In this document: in pieces, positions 1 through 8,944 of the stretch | How positions within the stretch are numbered: the stretch's first letter is position 1 | How the letters are laid out: the number at the start of each line of letters is the position of its first letter | Origin: Chloroherpetonaceae bacterium | Lineage (GTDB): Bacteria > Bacteroidota > Chlorobiia > Chlorobiales > Chloroherpetonaceae | Direction of reading: 5' to 3' | Length of the DNA: 64,000 nt | Assembly (NCBI GenBank): GCA_028277445.1 | Contig: JANQGG010000021.1 | Location: 29,164 to 93,163, forward strand | The notes under the pieces: generated by a model | The model's input: only the letters and a program-made list of their open reading frames with translations | What the model was told of the DNA's origin: nothing | The model's database searches: none | Made by a program: the position numbers and the translations under genes

Positions 1-323
1 GCCATGTGCGGGTAACGCTCGGCAATTTCACGAATGATGATTGTGCCAAGACTAATTCCGACAAAATGAGTTTGCGTGATCTTTAGATGGCAAAGGACTT
101 CAATTACTTCATCGCCAATAACATCAAACGAGTAACGTTTTAACTTTTCATAGACCGGACTTTTAGATTTACCATGACCCCTTAGATCAATTAAAAGCAC
201 GTTAAAATGCTTACGAAAGTCTCGTATTTGTCTGAACCAAATAGAACTGCTGCCGCCAGCGCCATGCACGAATGTTATCCACTCGGCATCGGCGTTAAGC
301 TCGTAGGCCGTATAATGAAGCAT
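1..323 (-). CDS. Alpha/beta hydrolase, 5' part only (runs off the window start)
   Basis: Reading the minus strand from an ATG at 321-323 gives an open frame of 107 codons that continues past the window edge, so the 3' part is missing. The protein has the alpha/beta-hydrolase signature: an HGAGGSS oxyanion-loop motif near residue 20, the strand LLIDLRGHGKS near residues 43-53, and a nucleophile elbow G-I-S-L-G near residue 91 that supplies the catalytic serine. The family includes esterases, lipases and haloperoxidase-like enzymes, and the substrate cannot be told from this part. It is divergent from the injection-system locus that begins at 607. Confidence 0.8.
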   Translation of the reverse strand, partial: MLHYTAYELNADAEWITFVHGAGGSSSIWFRQIRDFRKHFNVLLIDLRGHGKSKSPVYEKLKRYSFDVIGDEVIEVLCHLKITQTHFVGISLGTIIIREIAERYPHM

Positions 324-606
324 GATGCAAGAACGAAAAGAATAGTTTTTTTGTGATGTTCCTAAAGATAGTAACAATAAGGCATAGGTACAATAAATTA
401 TGACGTTAAGAAACTTAATTTTTTAAATTTTTTGACGATTGTAGTCATTTTGCTTTTGAACTTGAAACTATAAAGTGGGTATTAATTTCTCAACCGAATA
501 TGAAGTATTTTATTTGGATTTTGAACGAGGCGCTTCTATATTAATTCTTAACCCGGTAGGTCATTAAACGGTATAAGTTGTTCACCCGAACTTAAATCAA
601 AGGCGA
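324..606. other. Intergenic region before the injection-system operon
   Basis: This 283-base AT-rich stretch separates two divergent genes and should hold both promoters. I see A/T tracts around 410-435 and a TATAAA at 469-474, but no convincingly spaced -35/-10 pair and no hairpin, so I make no promoter call. Confidence 0.4.
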
Positions 607-1179
607 ATGATCTATGAAACCCTTAATTTTCTTTCGGTTGAAGTCAATAAGTATCTCAACCAAAAGCTAACCCCACTTACAGATTCACGTCTGAAAATTG
701 GTAATGTTTCCCAAGCTTTTGATGATTCCAATACCGGCAACACATCTTTGAAAGAAAAAGCCATATTATCGTTGGTGAATATTGAAGAAGATCGTGTGAG
801 TAAACAGCATGAGAATTTCATCAAGGATGATGCAAAAACCTACTATAAAAACCCTCCGATATTTATCAATTTGTTTATCCTTTTCTCGGTTTATAAGGAT
901 GAGTACAAAGACTCATTAATCTGGTTAGGCCACATCATTCAATTTTTTCAACATCAAAACATCTTTACACCCCTGAGTCACCCAAATTTGGATCCCCGAA
1001 TCAAGAAGCTGGTGGTGGATATGTATACCATCAATTTTGAGCAGGTCAATCATCTTTGGAGCACTCTGGGTGGAAAGTATTTGCCATCGGTGCTTTACAA
1101 AGTCAGGCAGTTAACCATCGATGAAAAAGCCGTTGTTAGCGAAAGCGGTTTAATTAAAACGATACAAATTAACGATTAA
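607..1179 (+). CDS. eCIS cap/terminator protein, DUF4255 (Pvc16_N) family
   Basis: This 190-aa protein has the layout of the DUF4255/Pvc16 N-terminal family: a helical start (IYETLNFLSVEVNKYL), a middle part with N-P-P-I-F-I-N-L-F-I-L-F-S-V near residues 83-96, and a later segment with LIWLGHIIQFFQ. In Afp/PVC particles this family caps the end of the sheath-tube away from the baseplate. It is the first gene of the co-oriented locus, the order usual in Bacteroidota eCIS; in Afp and PVC the cap gene is last. No Shine-Dalgarno sequence is visible before the ATG, as for most genes of this locus. Confidence 0.8.
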   Translation: MIYETLNFLSVEVNKYLNQKLTPLTDSRLKIGNVSQAFDDSNTGNTSLKEKAILSLVNIEEDRVSKQHENFIKDDAKTYYKNPPIFINLFILFSVYKDEYKDSLIWLGHIIQFFQHQNIFTPLSHPNLDPRIKKLVVDMYTINFEQVNHLWSTLGGKYLPSVLYKVRQLTIDEKAVVSESGLIKTIQIND

Positions 1180-1197
1180 GTTTGACCTCTCGTATTT

Positions 1198-2409
1198 ATG
1201 GATTCTACCTATAAAATATTGATGTCGATTGAGCTTCGGCACGACTACTATTCGGACGGAAAATGCCACGATATTCGCTTGGCGCCTTCTGAGAATACCA
1301 AATTAGTGTTGAAAAACGCCCGGATGTTATACAAAACCGTTGGGAATACATGTTTGATTATTGTTAAAATTGAACCCGATAATACGCCGTCAATACCTCT
1401 TCCTGAAGAAAACAAACTGGTTTTTTATCTGGATTTGATCAAACCGGAGTTCATGAACATCAGCATGTTTGATTATAGCCGGTTTCGAAAAAAACGATTC
1501 TACGTATCAAACCTTACAAGCAATATATCGGATGGCGTAAAGTATTTGAGCGCACCTTTAGACGCATACGATAATGCCAAAGCTTACGTGCCCGGTAACA
1601 TGGTTATTGGCGGGGGCGGCCAGAGTTTTGAGTGCATTAAGGCATCAACCGGAAATCCTACAACCGATACGGCGTTTTGGGTTTCAAGAGGTGAGGCCCG
1701 ATATACTTCTGATAGTGATTTGATTGAGGTGATATCCGGGATTCATACGTTTTCGCTCAGCGCTCCTTCAAATGTATTCACATTAAATGTGTTTGGATTA
1801 AACATATCATCAGGTGCATTTGATGTACCGGTTATTGAAGATCAAGTTACCTATTTAGATGCCTTGGAGACGGCAAATCGTTTTCAAGTTAATCTTTCGG
1901 CTTTACCAACCGGCAAATACCGCGTGAATATTAATGGCGAGGATTTTATGGTTTATTTGGATGATTCGATGATCAGCGCCAACAAACTTGGCGTTTTGGA
2001 AGTCTTTACGCATTTGTCAAATGGGACTGATTATGCCTTGCTTGATTCAAACGGTAAGGTCTGGGAGTTGGATTGCCAATTAAGATTTGCCAATCGACGG
2101 GCTTACTGGAAATATTATACTCCAAAATTAAAGGTTGAAAATATTAAAGTGAGCGGATCGAACCCGGCAGTGCATCCATTTACGGCGTTTTCAACCGATC
2201 CGGTTTCAGCGCCTTCACGCAAAGATTTTTTTGTTTCCAACAACCCGATGGTACTTAGCGAATCGCCAGCGTTAAATAATTTTCAATTGGAGTTATCGGA
2301 TCCATCCAACACCGATTTACCCAGTGCGCCAAAACCCGAACCTTCGCAAGCCGGCATTTTAACAAAAACAAACAATGATTACTACGTTCATATACATTTA
2401 AACTATTAG
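1198..2409 (+). CDS. eCIS-associated 403-aa protein with a carbohydrate-binding-like segment
   Basis: I do not recognise a full-length family. The protein has no signal peptide and appears to be mostly beta structure. At about residues 127-165 a segment reads AYVPGNMVIGGGGQSFECIK and then ends in a Phe-Trp pair, which resembles the aromatic ChiC/CBM5-12 type of carbohydrate-binding module often carried by phage and injection-system fibres. It lies 18 bases after the cap gene and 44 bases before the sheath gene, so it is very likely part of the particle. A cap adaptor or a decoration/receptor-binding protein are the options; position favours the former, the CBM-like segment the latter. Confidence 0.55.
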   Translation: MDSTYKILMSIELRHDYYSDGKCHDIRLAPSENTKLVLKNARMLYKTVGNTCLIIVKIEPDNTPSIPLPEENKLVFYLDLIKPEFMNISMFDYSRFRKKRFYVSNLTSNISDGVKYLSAPLDAYDNAKAYVPGNMVIGGGGQSFECIKASTGNPTTDTAFWVSRGEARYTSDSDLIEVISGIHTFSLSAPSNVFTLNVFGLNISSGAFDVPVIEDQVTYLDALETANRFQVNLSALPTGKYRVNINGEDFMVYLDDSMISANKLGVLEVFTHLSNGTDYALLDSNGKVWELDCQLRFANRRAYWKYYTPKLKVENIKVSGSNPAVHPFTAFSTDPVSAPSRKDFFVSNNPMVLSESPALNNFQLELSDPSNTDLPSAPKPEPSQAGILTKTNNDYYVHIHLNY

Positions 2410-2453
2410 AAAGAGACCTTTATCAATTCAATAATTAAACGGTTAAACCCAAA

Positions 2454-4493
2454 ATGGCTACCACTTACAAAACACCGGGCGTCTATGTGGAAGAAATTCC
2501 AAAACTGCCACCCTCAGTTGCTCAAGTAGAGACGGCGATCCCCGCATTTATAGGGTATACTGAAAAGGCTGAAAAGAATGGCGAAAGTCTGAAACTTGTT
2601 CCTACGCGTATATCATCAATGGTTGAATTTGAACATTATTATGGCTCGGCTTACAATTATAAGCCAGGCGATATCAAAGTTCAACTTGATGAAAGCAATA
2701 ATTTTGCCGTCAAGAAGGTCGACTACCAAACTAAGGTATTTTACCTTTACGACGCCATGCGGTTGTTTTTTGATAATGGTGGGGGCGATTGCTACATTGT
2801 ATCGGTCAACTCATACGATAGCGCAGCGTTTACAAGCGGGGTTATTAACAGCTCGGCTGATCTGACAAGCGGCGTTAATGCTTTAGAGAAATACGACGAG
2901 CCGACCATCATTTTATTCCCTGATGCAACTAATCTTTCGGCGACTGAATTTTACCCGCTTCAACAAGCTGCAATTGCCCAATGCGCTAAGCTTCAGGATC
3001 GTGTGTCGGTTCTTGATCTTAAAGAAAACACCAGCGCCGATTGGCAGACGGCAGTCAATGATTTTCGGGATAAAATCGGCATCAGCAATCTTAAATACTC
3101 AGCAGCTTATACCCCGTGGTTATTGAATTCGTATTCGCGAACCGTGGATTTTGGATTGCTTAATCATGCCGGCGCAGTGGTTGATTCCGGCAATGCCACG
3201 TTAAATCTTATTAATTTGACTACCGATAGCACGCTGAATGCCTTAGTAACCACGGCAGAAAATGCGGCCAGCGATGTGGCAACCATTCAATCCGATTATG
3301 ATAACTTAATTACGGCATCGTTTAAAACGCTGAACGATCGATACCTCAGTTTGCGCAATGCACTTTTAAAAGCAACTCCGGCGGCAAGCCCAGGAGCGTT
3401 TACTGCTATCGTTGCGTTTGTGCGCACAATTGTTGATAAGTTTCCTGAGTGCAAGAAAACCGGCACGCCAACAAGTTTTATCAATGCAGATCTGGTGAAA
3501 ACGCTGGATGCAATGGCCGTTGATCCTATTAACGGTCTTCGTAAATATGTCACCGATTTGATCGCATTTGAAATAAATGATGATGTGGCGGCCATTCTAA
3601 CCTCAACGAAAGATTATACCACGAACTATGAAGACTTCCCGGAAGCCGATGCCAATTCATGGTTAGGCGTAAATGCAATTGCCGATATTGCCAAATTAGC
3701 CACCGATTTTGGCGACACCGGAACCAATGCACAAAAGCGAAGCAGCGCGCTAGCGGCTATGGGCGATCTCGATGCCATTTTTAAAGGTCTTGATGAGTTT
3801 TATACCGGCATATTCGATGCGGCCAAAACCTTTAAGACCATCACCCAGGATGCGCTTTACTCGAACCATGCCATCATTGGTAATATTGTAGGCTCTGTAA
3901 AAAAACAACTCTCAAAATTGCCGCCAAGCTCAGCCGTGGTAGGTATTTATGCCAGGGTAGATAATGCTCGCGGGGTTTGGAAAGCACCGGCTAACGAAAG
4001 CCTGAATTCAATTCTTGCCCCATCCGTTCAAATTACCGCCGATCAGCAGGAAAATCTGAATGTGGATGCCATTGCCGGTAAATCCATTAATGCTATTCGC
4101 ACCTTTACCGGAAAAGGCACGCTGGTTTGGGGTGCGCGAACATTGGCCGGTAATGATAACGAGTGGCGTTACATTAGCGTTCGTCGCTTTTTCAACATGG
4201 TTGAAGAGTCAAGCAAGAAAGCTACCGAACCCTTTGTTTTTGAATCAAACGATGCCAACACCTGGGTAAAAGTGCAGGGCATGCTCGAAAACTTCCTCAT
4301 CACATTATGGCGTCAAGGCGCCTTGCAAGGCGCTAAACCCGAACATGCGTTTTATGTGGCCGTTGGGCTGGGTAAAACCATGACTGCTTTGGACATTTTG
4401 GAAGGACGAATGATTGTTGAAATTGGCATGGCTGCCGTTCGACCAGCTGAATTCATTATTCTCAGATTTAGCCATAAGATGGCAGAAAGTTAA
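2454..4493 (+). CDS. Contractile sheath protein (Afp2-4/Pvc2-4-like)
   Basis: This 679-aa protein opens with TYKTPGVYVEEIPKLPPSV, the conserved sheath start, followed by A-I-P-A-F-I-G-Y-T. The conserved C-terminal sheath domain starts near residue 525 (N-V-D-A-I-A-G-K-S-I-N-A-I-R) and includes GKGTLVWGARTL and the R-R-F-F-N-M-V-E-E-S helix. These halves form the inner sheath ring that contracts and drives the tube outward. The middle, about residues 170-500, is longer than in a minimal sheath and is probably a surface-exposed insertion. Only one sheath gene is present, whereas Afp and PVC have three. Confidence 0.93.
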   Translation: MATTYKTPGVYVEEIPKLPPSVAQVETAIPAFIGYTEKAEKNGESLKLVPTRISSMVEFEHYYGSAYNYKPGDIKVQLDESNNFAVKKVDYQTKVFYLYDAMRLFFDNGGGDCYIVSVNSYDSAAFTSGVINSSADLTSGVNALEKYDEPTIILFPDATNLSATEFYPLQQAAIAQCAKLQDRVSVLDLKENTSADWQTAVNDFRDKIGISNLKYSAAYTPWLLNSYSRTVDFGLLNHAGAVVDSGNATLNLINLTTDSTLNALVTTAENAASDVATIQSDYDNLITASFKTLNDRYLSLRNALLKATPAASPGAFTAIVAFVRTIVDKFPECKKTGTPTSFINADLVKTLDAMAVDPINGLRKYVTDLIAFEINDDVAAILTSTKDYTTNYEDFPEADANSWLGVNAIADIAKLATDFGDTGTNAQKRSSALAAMGDLDAIFKGLDEFYTGIFDAAKTFKTITQDALYSNHAIIGNIVGSVKKQLSKLPPSSAVVGIYARVDNARGVWKAPANESLNSILAPSVQITADQQENLNVDAIAGKSINAIRTFTGKGTLVWGARTLAGNDNEWRYISVRRFFNMVEESSKKATEPFVFESNDANTWVKVQGMLENFLITLWRQGALQGAKPEHAFYVAVGLGKTMTALDILEGRMIVEIGMAAVRPAEFIILRFSHKMAES

Positions 4494-4549
4494 ACCGTGA
4501 ATGATAATACCATAATTCAAGTCTTGTTAAACGAATTAAGCGACAAATA

Positions 4550-4978
4550 ATGGCAACATACCCATTACCAAAATTTCACTACCTCGTTCAGTGGGGTGGT
4601 GAACGCCACGGATTCACAGAAGTCAACGGCCTGGATGTCCAGGTCGAGGCCATCGAATACCGTGAAGGCTCAAGTCCCGAATATTCAAAGGTTAAAATGC
4701 CCGGAATGCTGAAGTACAGCAATCTGACATTAAAACGAGGAACCGTAGCCGGAGATACCGATTTCTACAAATGGCTCAAAACCACCAGTCTGAATACGGT
4801 TCAACGTCGCGATATTATTATCAGCTTGCTCAATGAATCGCACGAACCGGTACTGACCTGGAAAGCCAAAAACACGTTTCCAATTAAACTTCAAGCCACC
4901 GACCTTAAAGCCGATGGTAATGAAGTGGCCATTGAAACATTAGAACTGGCTCACGAGGGTTTGGATATTCTAAACTAG
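4550..4978 (+). CDS. eCIS inner tube protein 1 (gp19/Hcp-like)
   Basis: This 142-aa protein belongs to the phage tail tube (T4 gp19-like) family. It opens PLPKFHYLVQWGGERHGFTE and then has V-N-G-L-D, the loop typical of this family, followed by a stretch with the residues K-V-K-M-P-G and the strand L-T-L-K-R-G. Such subunits stack in hexameric rings to form the rigid inner tube that carries cargo. It follows the sheath gene by 56 bases and precedes a second tube protein, as Afp1 and Afp5 co-occur in related particles. The size is normal for the family. Confidence 0.9.
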   Translation: MATYPLPKFHYLVQWGGERHGFTEVNGLDVQVEAIEYREGSSPEYSKVKMPGMLKYSNLTLKRGTVAGDTDFYKWLKTTSLNTVQRRDIIISLLNESHEPVLTWKAKNTFPIKLQATDLKADGNEVAIETLELAHEGLDILN

Positions 4979-5017
4979 TGAGCGGTAGTTTTATAACTCA
5001 TTTACAACAAATGAACT

Positions 5018-5476
5018 ATGGCTGGAAACACACCATCGCCGGGCGGGTATTACCCTCCGGTTGGGTTTCATTTTAAGGTTGAATTTATTGGGATCGGCAA
5101 CGACAACGATATCCGCTTTCAGTCGGTTTCAGGGCTCACCATGGAATACGATACGGAAACCTTTAAAGAAGGCGGTGAAAACCGTTTCGAACACAAATTG
5201 CCCGTTCGAACAAAATTTGCTGATCTCTCCCTTAAGCGGGGCATGCTAACCGATAGCAAGGTCATTAAATGGTGTTTGGATGCATTTCAAAATCGCGATT
5301 TCCAACCGGTTGATATTAACATCACGCTTTTAAATAACAAGCATCAGCCCTTAAAAACTTGGCAAGTGCATCGTGCGTGGCCAAGAAAATGGAGCGTTAG
5401 CGACTTTAATGCTAATGAAAATTCAGTTGTCGTAGAAACCCTTGAGATCAGCTATAGTTACTTCACACTTAATTAA
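5018..5476 (+). CDS. eCIS inner tube protein 2 / tube initiator (gp19-like, Pvc5-like)
   Basis: This 152-aa protein is a second gp19-type tube subunit with F-H-F-K-V-E-F, S-V-S-G-L-T-M-E-Y-D-T-E, L-P-V-R-T-K-F and the L-S-L-K-R-G strand. It is clearly a paralogue of the preceding gene. By analogy with Afp5/Pvc5 it probably forms the tube-initiation ring that sits on the spike-baseplate junction, but that split of roles is inferred from order. The start at 5018 keeps a Pro/Gly-rich N-terminus (GNTPSPGGYYPP). Confidence 0.87.
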   Translation: MAGNTPSPGGYYPPVGFHFKVEFIGIGNDNDIRFQSVSGLTMEYDTETFKEGGENRFEHKLPVRTKFADLSLKRGMLTDSKVIKWCLDAFQNRDFQPVDINITLLNNKHQPLKTWQVHRAWPRKWSVSDFNANENSVVVETLEISYSYFTLN

Positions 5477-5486
5477 ACATTAAGCT

Positions 5487-5669
5487 ATGCCTCTTGAGAT
5501 TCGTGAGCTTCATATCAAAGTTGAAGTCAATGACCCAACGGTTAAATCAAATCGGAGCGTTGGAGAGAAACCGGCAACGCCAATGCAAGAAAGCCAGCAA
5601 AAAACCGACCTTATCAGGCAGTGTGTGGATGAAATCATCGAAATAATGAATAACAAAAAAGAGCGATAA
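5487..5669 (+). CDS. Small eCIS protein, DUF5908-like
   Basis: This 60-aa protein starts PLEIRELHIKVEVND, the start typical of DUF5908 proteins, and ends in a predicted helix (LIRQCVDEIIEIMNNKK). It lies 10 bases after the second tube gene and 12 bases before the LysM gene, the position of afp6/pvc6-like small genes. The molecular role is not known to me; because it is always embedded in baseplate gene runs, a role in assembly is inferred. Confidence 0.7.
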   Translation: MPLEIRELHIKVEVNDPTVKSNRSVGEKPATPMQESQQKTDLIRQCVDEIIEIMNNKKER

Positions 5670-5681
5670 ATCGGAGTTGCT

Positions 5682-6371
5682 ATGCCCGGTGGAGAACTTG
5701 AAAAAATGAGGATCATCGCATATAACGATCCTGACCTTGATGACAGCCACAAGGTTGGTCAGCCGTTTGATGCCATGATGAACCCCGATACCTACACGCT
5801 TGATTATAAAGTGGAGTTTGCCGAAGGACAAGGACAGGGCAGCAGTGGCAGGCAGCAACGTTTTACCATGAAACCGCCCGAAGAAATGGCGTTTGAATTT
5901 CTGTTTGATAATACGGGAATCATTGATGGCAAGCCAAAAGATGATGTAGCCCAGCAGGTTTTGGACTTCAAAGAGTTCCTGGTCGGTTTGGATAGCAGTT
6001 CGCATGAGCCCAAGCACTTTAAGCTCGGATGGGGCACATTTTTGTTTAAAGGCCGATGCACAGGGTTAAATATTGCTTATAAACTTTTTAAGCCCGATGG
6101 AACGCCAATTCGTGCGATCTGTAAAGCAACCTTTAAAGGCAGTGTGGAAGAAGGATTGCGAATTGCGCAGGATAATCTGCAATCGCCTGATCTTACGCAT
6201 TATCGCATTGTAAAAAAAGGCGATACGTTGCCGCTGATGTGCTATAGGATTTATGGCAATCCTAAGTATTACACCGAAATTGCCAGGGTTAATAAGCTTA
6301 TAAATTTCAGGGCGCTCAATGTTGGGGATCAGCTTGTTTTTCCCCCTATTGAAGCATTAAGCAGCTCATAA
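5682..6371 (+). CDS. eCIS baseplate hub protein with LysM domain (Pvc7/Afp7-like)
   Basis: This 229-aa protein has an N-terminal tube-initiator-like region (Y-N-D-P-D-L-D, then MMNPDTYTLDYKVEF at about residues 28-45) and a C-terminal LysM motif (HYRIVKKGDTLPLMCYRIYG near 175-195, followed by N-V-G-D-Q-L-V-F-P-P). LysM usually binds peptidoglycan; in contractile systems this protein joins spike and tube in the baseplate. The size fits the family, and the next gene is the VgrG-like spike, as in Afp and PVC. Confidence 0.88.
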   Translation: MPGGELEKMRIIAYNDPDLDDSHKVGQPFDAMMNPDTYTLDYKVEFAEGQGQGSSGRQQRFTMKPPEEMAFEFLFDNTGIIDGKPKDDVAQQVLDFKEFLVGLDSSSHEPKHFKLGWGTFLFKGRCTGLNIAYKLFKPDGTPIRAICKATFKGSVEEGLRIAQDNLQSPDLTHYRIVKKGDTLPLMCYRIYGNPKYYTEIARVNKLINFRALNVGDQLVFPPIEALSSS

Positions 6372-6383
6372 CTTTTACATGCG

Positions 6384-8129
6384 ATGTCAAATGAGCGTTC
6401 CATACCATCCGATGAATCGAAATCCGTTGTAACCTATACGCTGTTATCTGACGGAACTCAGTTAAGCAAGTCGTATCAGGTGATATCGTTGATGATTACC
6501 AAAGAGCTCAATCGAATTCCTACGGCCCGAATTGTGGTGTTGGATGGTGAAGCATCCAGCGAAACATTTGAGATCAGCAATACTGATGATTTTGTACCGG
6601 GCAAAGAAATAGAGATCAAGATTGGCTATCGCAACGATGAACAAACTGTTTTTAAAGGGCTGGTTATTAAGCATGGCATTAAAGTACGAAATAACAGTTC
6701 TGTTCTTGTGGTTGATTGCAAGGACAAAGCATCAAAAATGACCGTATCCTGCAAAAACCGGTATTTTTATGAAAGCGCCGATAGCGATGTTATAGAAGCA
6801 TTGATTGATAATCACGGCCTTGAAAAAGAGGTGGAATCCACTTCGGTAACGCATCAGCAGGTGGTTCAGTACAACACCACTGATTGGGATATGATGCTCT
6901 GCCGCGCTGAAGCTAACGGGCTTTTGGTATTGGCAAACGATGGCGTAATAAAAGTCGGTAAACCGGATTTAAGCGCTGAGGCAGCTTTAACGATTCAGTA
7001 TGGGGCAACCATCCATGATCTTGATGCCGAAATAGATGCACGCTTGCAATTTAAATCCCTAAAGGGAAGCACATGGAATTACAGCGATCAGGAGCTTGTG
7101 GATGATATTGAAGCTGAAGATCCGGGCGTTCCTCAAGCCGGTAATTTAGACCTGAAAAGTCTTTCGGATGTGATAGGGGAAGAGGAATTTCGCCTGCAAC
7201 ATAGCGGAAAATTGCAGGAGCCTGAATTGCAATCCTGGCTTAATGGAGCGTTGATGAAACATCATTTAGCGAAAATAAGAGGAAAAGTTACAACCGATGG
7301 AACCGCAGCCGTTGAGCCGGGAATGATGATTGAGATCAAAGGCATCGGGGAGCGTTTTGAAGGAAAGCTTTTTGTTTCGGGGTTGATGCAAACGCTGGAA
7401 AATGGGGATTGGAAGACCACATTTCAATTTGGCATTAATCCCGAATGGTTTGCAGAACAATATCGTGTTTTTCAACCGCTTGCAGGAGGTTTATTGCCGC
7501 CAATTCAGGGCCTCCAGGTTGGGGTAGTCACCAAATTGGAAGGCGACCCGGATGGCGACGACCGTATTCAGGTGCGTTTGCCGATTATTCATAATGAAGA
7601 AGAAGGGATTTGGAGCAGGATCAGCACGCTGGATGCAGGAAACCAGCGCGGCACGTATTTCAGACCGGAGATTGACGATGAAGTCGTTGTTGGGTTTATC
7701 AATAACGATCCCCGTCATACGGTGATTTTAGGAATGATGCACAGTAGCAGCTATCCAGCGCCTGAACCGCCAAGCGATGATAACCATAAAAAAGGCTATG
7801 TAACCCGCGAAGGCATGAAACTGACGTTTGATGATGAAAAGTTGAGCGTTGATCTGGAAACGCCGGGAGGCAATAAAATTCAGATCACCGAAGAAGATTC
7901 AAAGATTCATATTGAATGTCAGAACGGGAATAAACTTGTTATGGATCAGGACGGGATTACTTTGGAAAGCGTTAAAGACATTGTGTTGAAGGCTTCGGGC
8001 GATCTTAAGGCCGAAGCCACAAATGCTGAAATTACAGGTAGCGCAAGCGCTAAAATGTCGGCAAGCGGCGCGGAAGTTTCTTTAAGCGGAACGGCCACCC
8101 TGAAAGGCTCAGTGGTCAATATCAATTAA
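6384..8129 (+). CDS. VgrG-like spike protein (Pvc8/Afp8-like)
   Basis: This 581-aa protein forms the central spike. Residues 1-360 match the gp27/GPD-like hub region (VLDGEASSETFEISNTDDF, P-G-K-E-I-E-I-K-I-G-Y). An OB-fold gp5-like part follows at about 375-455 (V-T-K-L-E-G-D-P-D-G-D-D-R-I-Q-V-R-L-P, then the R-P-E-I-D-D-E-V-V-V-G-F strand). The C-terminal 100 residues are a repetitive beta-helix (S-A-K-M-S-A-S-G-A-E-V-S-L-S-G). No extra effector domain is fused at the C-terminus. The PAAR tip gene follows. Confidence 0.92.
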   Translation: MSNERSIPSDESKSVVTYTLLSDGTQLSKSYQVISLMITKELNRIPTARIVVLDGEASSETFEISNTDDFVPGKEIEIKIGYRNDEQTVFKGLVIKHGIKVRNNSSVLVVDCKDKASKMTVSCKNRYFYESADSDVIEALIDNHGLEKEVESTSVTHQQVVQYNTTDWDMMLCRAEANGLLVLANDGVIKVGKPDLSAEAALTIQYGATIHDLDAEIDARLQFKSLKGSTWNYSDQELVDDIEAEDPGVPQAGNLDLKSLSDVIGEEEFRLQHSGKLQEPELQSWLNGALMKHHLAKIRGKVTTDGTAAVEPGMMIEIKGIGERFEGKLFVSGLMQTLENGDWKTTFQFGINPEWFAEQYRVFQPLAGGLLPPIQGLQVGVVTKLEGDPDGDDRIQVRLPIIHNEEEGIWSRISTLDAGNQRGTYFRPEIDDEVVVGFINNDPRHTVILGMMHSSSYPAPEPPSDDNHKKGYVTREGMKLTFDDEKLSVDLETPGGNKIQITEEDSKIHIECQNGNKLVMDQDGITLESVKDIVLKASGDLKAEATNAEITGSASAKMSASGAEVSLSGTATLKGSVVNIN

Positions 8130-8142
8130 TTAAAATCGTGAA

Positions 8143-8158
8143 GGCTTTTTAAAAAGCC
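8143..8158. repeat. Perfect 16-bp palindrome inside the eCIS operon
   Basis: GGCTTTTTAAAAAGCC is fully self-complementary and lies in the 58-base gap between the spike and PAAR genes. No run of T follows, so it is not a textbook terminator; it could pause transcription, protect an mRNA end or bind a protein. Confidence 0.5.
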
Positions 8159-8187
8159 GTGATAGATCAAACTTAAAACAACCCAAT

Positions 8188-8475
8188 ATGCCATTAGCAG
8201 CAAGAGTAGGAGATATGCATGTTTGCCCGATGGTTACCGTTTTGGTGCCGCATGTTGGCGGACCGGTGTTGCCGCCCGGCGAACCTACGGTAATGATCGG
8301 CGGAATGCCGGCAGCCAGGGTGGGCGATATGTGCACCTGCGTTGGCCCGCCCGATACCATCGCTGCCGGTTCAGGTACGGTGATGATCGGTGGAATGCCG
8401 GCGGCCAGAATGGGTGATAGCACGGTGCATGGCGGCACCATTGTCTTGGGATGTCCAACGGTTAATATTGGTTGA
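8188..8475 (+). CDS. PAAR-domain spike tip protein (Pvc10-like)
   Basis: This 95-aa protein consists almost entirely of PAAR motifs: MPLAARVGDMHVCPMV at the start, then two copies of a G-G-M-P-A-A-R-V/M-G-D block at about residues 35-45 and 71-81, separated by C-T-C-V-G-P-P-D-T-I. In the family, PAAR proteins form a sharp cone on the spike and bind a metal through His and Cys residues; His12, Cys14 and the Cys-Thr-Cys are visible candidates. It lies directly between spike and gp25 genes. PAAR before gp25 is the reverse of the Afp9-Afp10 order. Confidence 0.92.
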   Translation: MPLAARVGDMHVCPMVTVLVPHVGGPVLPPGEPTVMIGGMPAARVGDMCTCVGPPDTIAAGSGTVMIGGMPAARMGDSTVHGGTIVLGCPTVNIG

Positions 8476-8493
8476 AAATAAAACAACGTGAAA

Positions 8494-8928
8494 ATGGCTG
8501 ATCAATCCGAAAGTAATTTCTTAGGAACAGGGTGGAGCTTTCCACCGTCGTTTAATATTCAAAAGCAAAGCGTGGAGATGGTTTCCGAAATCCAGGATAT
8601 CAAACAAAGCCTTCACATTTTGCTCAGCACCGTGATCGGCGAACGCGTTATGCAGCCCAAGTATGGTTGCAATGTTGATGAATTGATTTTCGAGTCGATG
8701 AATACAACCATGAAAACGTTGATTATTGATAAAATTAAAACGGCGATACTGTATTTCGAACCTAGAATTGACGCCAAGCGCATTGAAATTGTCCCGCAAA
8801 ATGAACTGGAAGGGGAGCTTTTGGTAGAAATCGATTTTGAAATTCGAGGTACGAATTCACGATTCAATTTTGTGTACCCGTTTTACGACACCGAAGGCAC
8901 TGAAATTAATTTTTTATCGGCACTTTAA
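8494..8928 (+). CDS. gp25-like baseplate wedge protein (Pvc9/Afp9-like)
   Basis: The protein of about 144 aa has the gp25/lysozyme-related wedge features: F-L-G-T-G-W-S-F-P-P at the start, S-L-H-I-L-L-S-T-V-I-G-E-R-V-M-Q-P-K-Y-G-C in the middle (the E-R-x-M-x-P-x-Y-G motif), and I-D-F-E-I-R-G-T-N near the end. I prefer the ATG at 8494; a GTG two codons upstream is also in frame. gp25 anchors the first sheath ring to the baseplate wedges. It has the family's usual length. Confidence 0.9.
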   Translation: MADQSESNFLGTGWSFPPSFNIQKQSVEMVSEIQDIKQSLHILLSTVIGERVMQPKYGCNVDELIFESMNTTMKTLIIDKIKTAILYFEPRIDAKRIEIVPQNELEGELLVEIDFEIRGTNSRFNFVYPFYDTEGTEINFLSAL

Positions 8929-8944
8929 TCAATAGCCTGTTTCA

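Noticed and set aside
5547..6017. 156-codon minus-strand ORF over the LysM gene
   Set aside because: It is antisense to well-supported DUF5908 and LysM genes and shows no motif.
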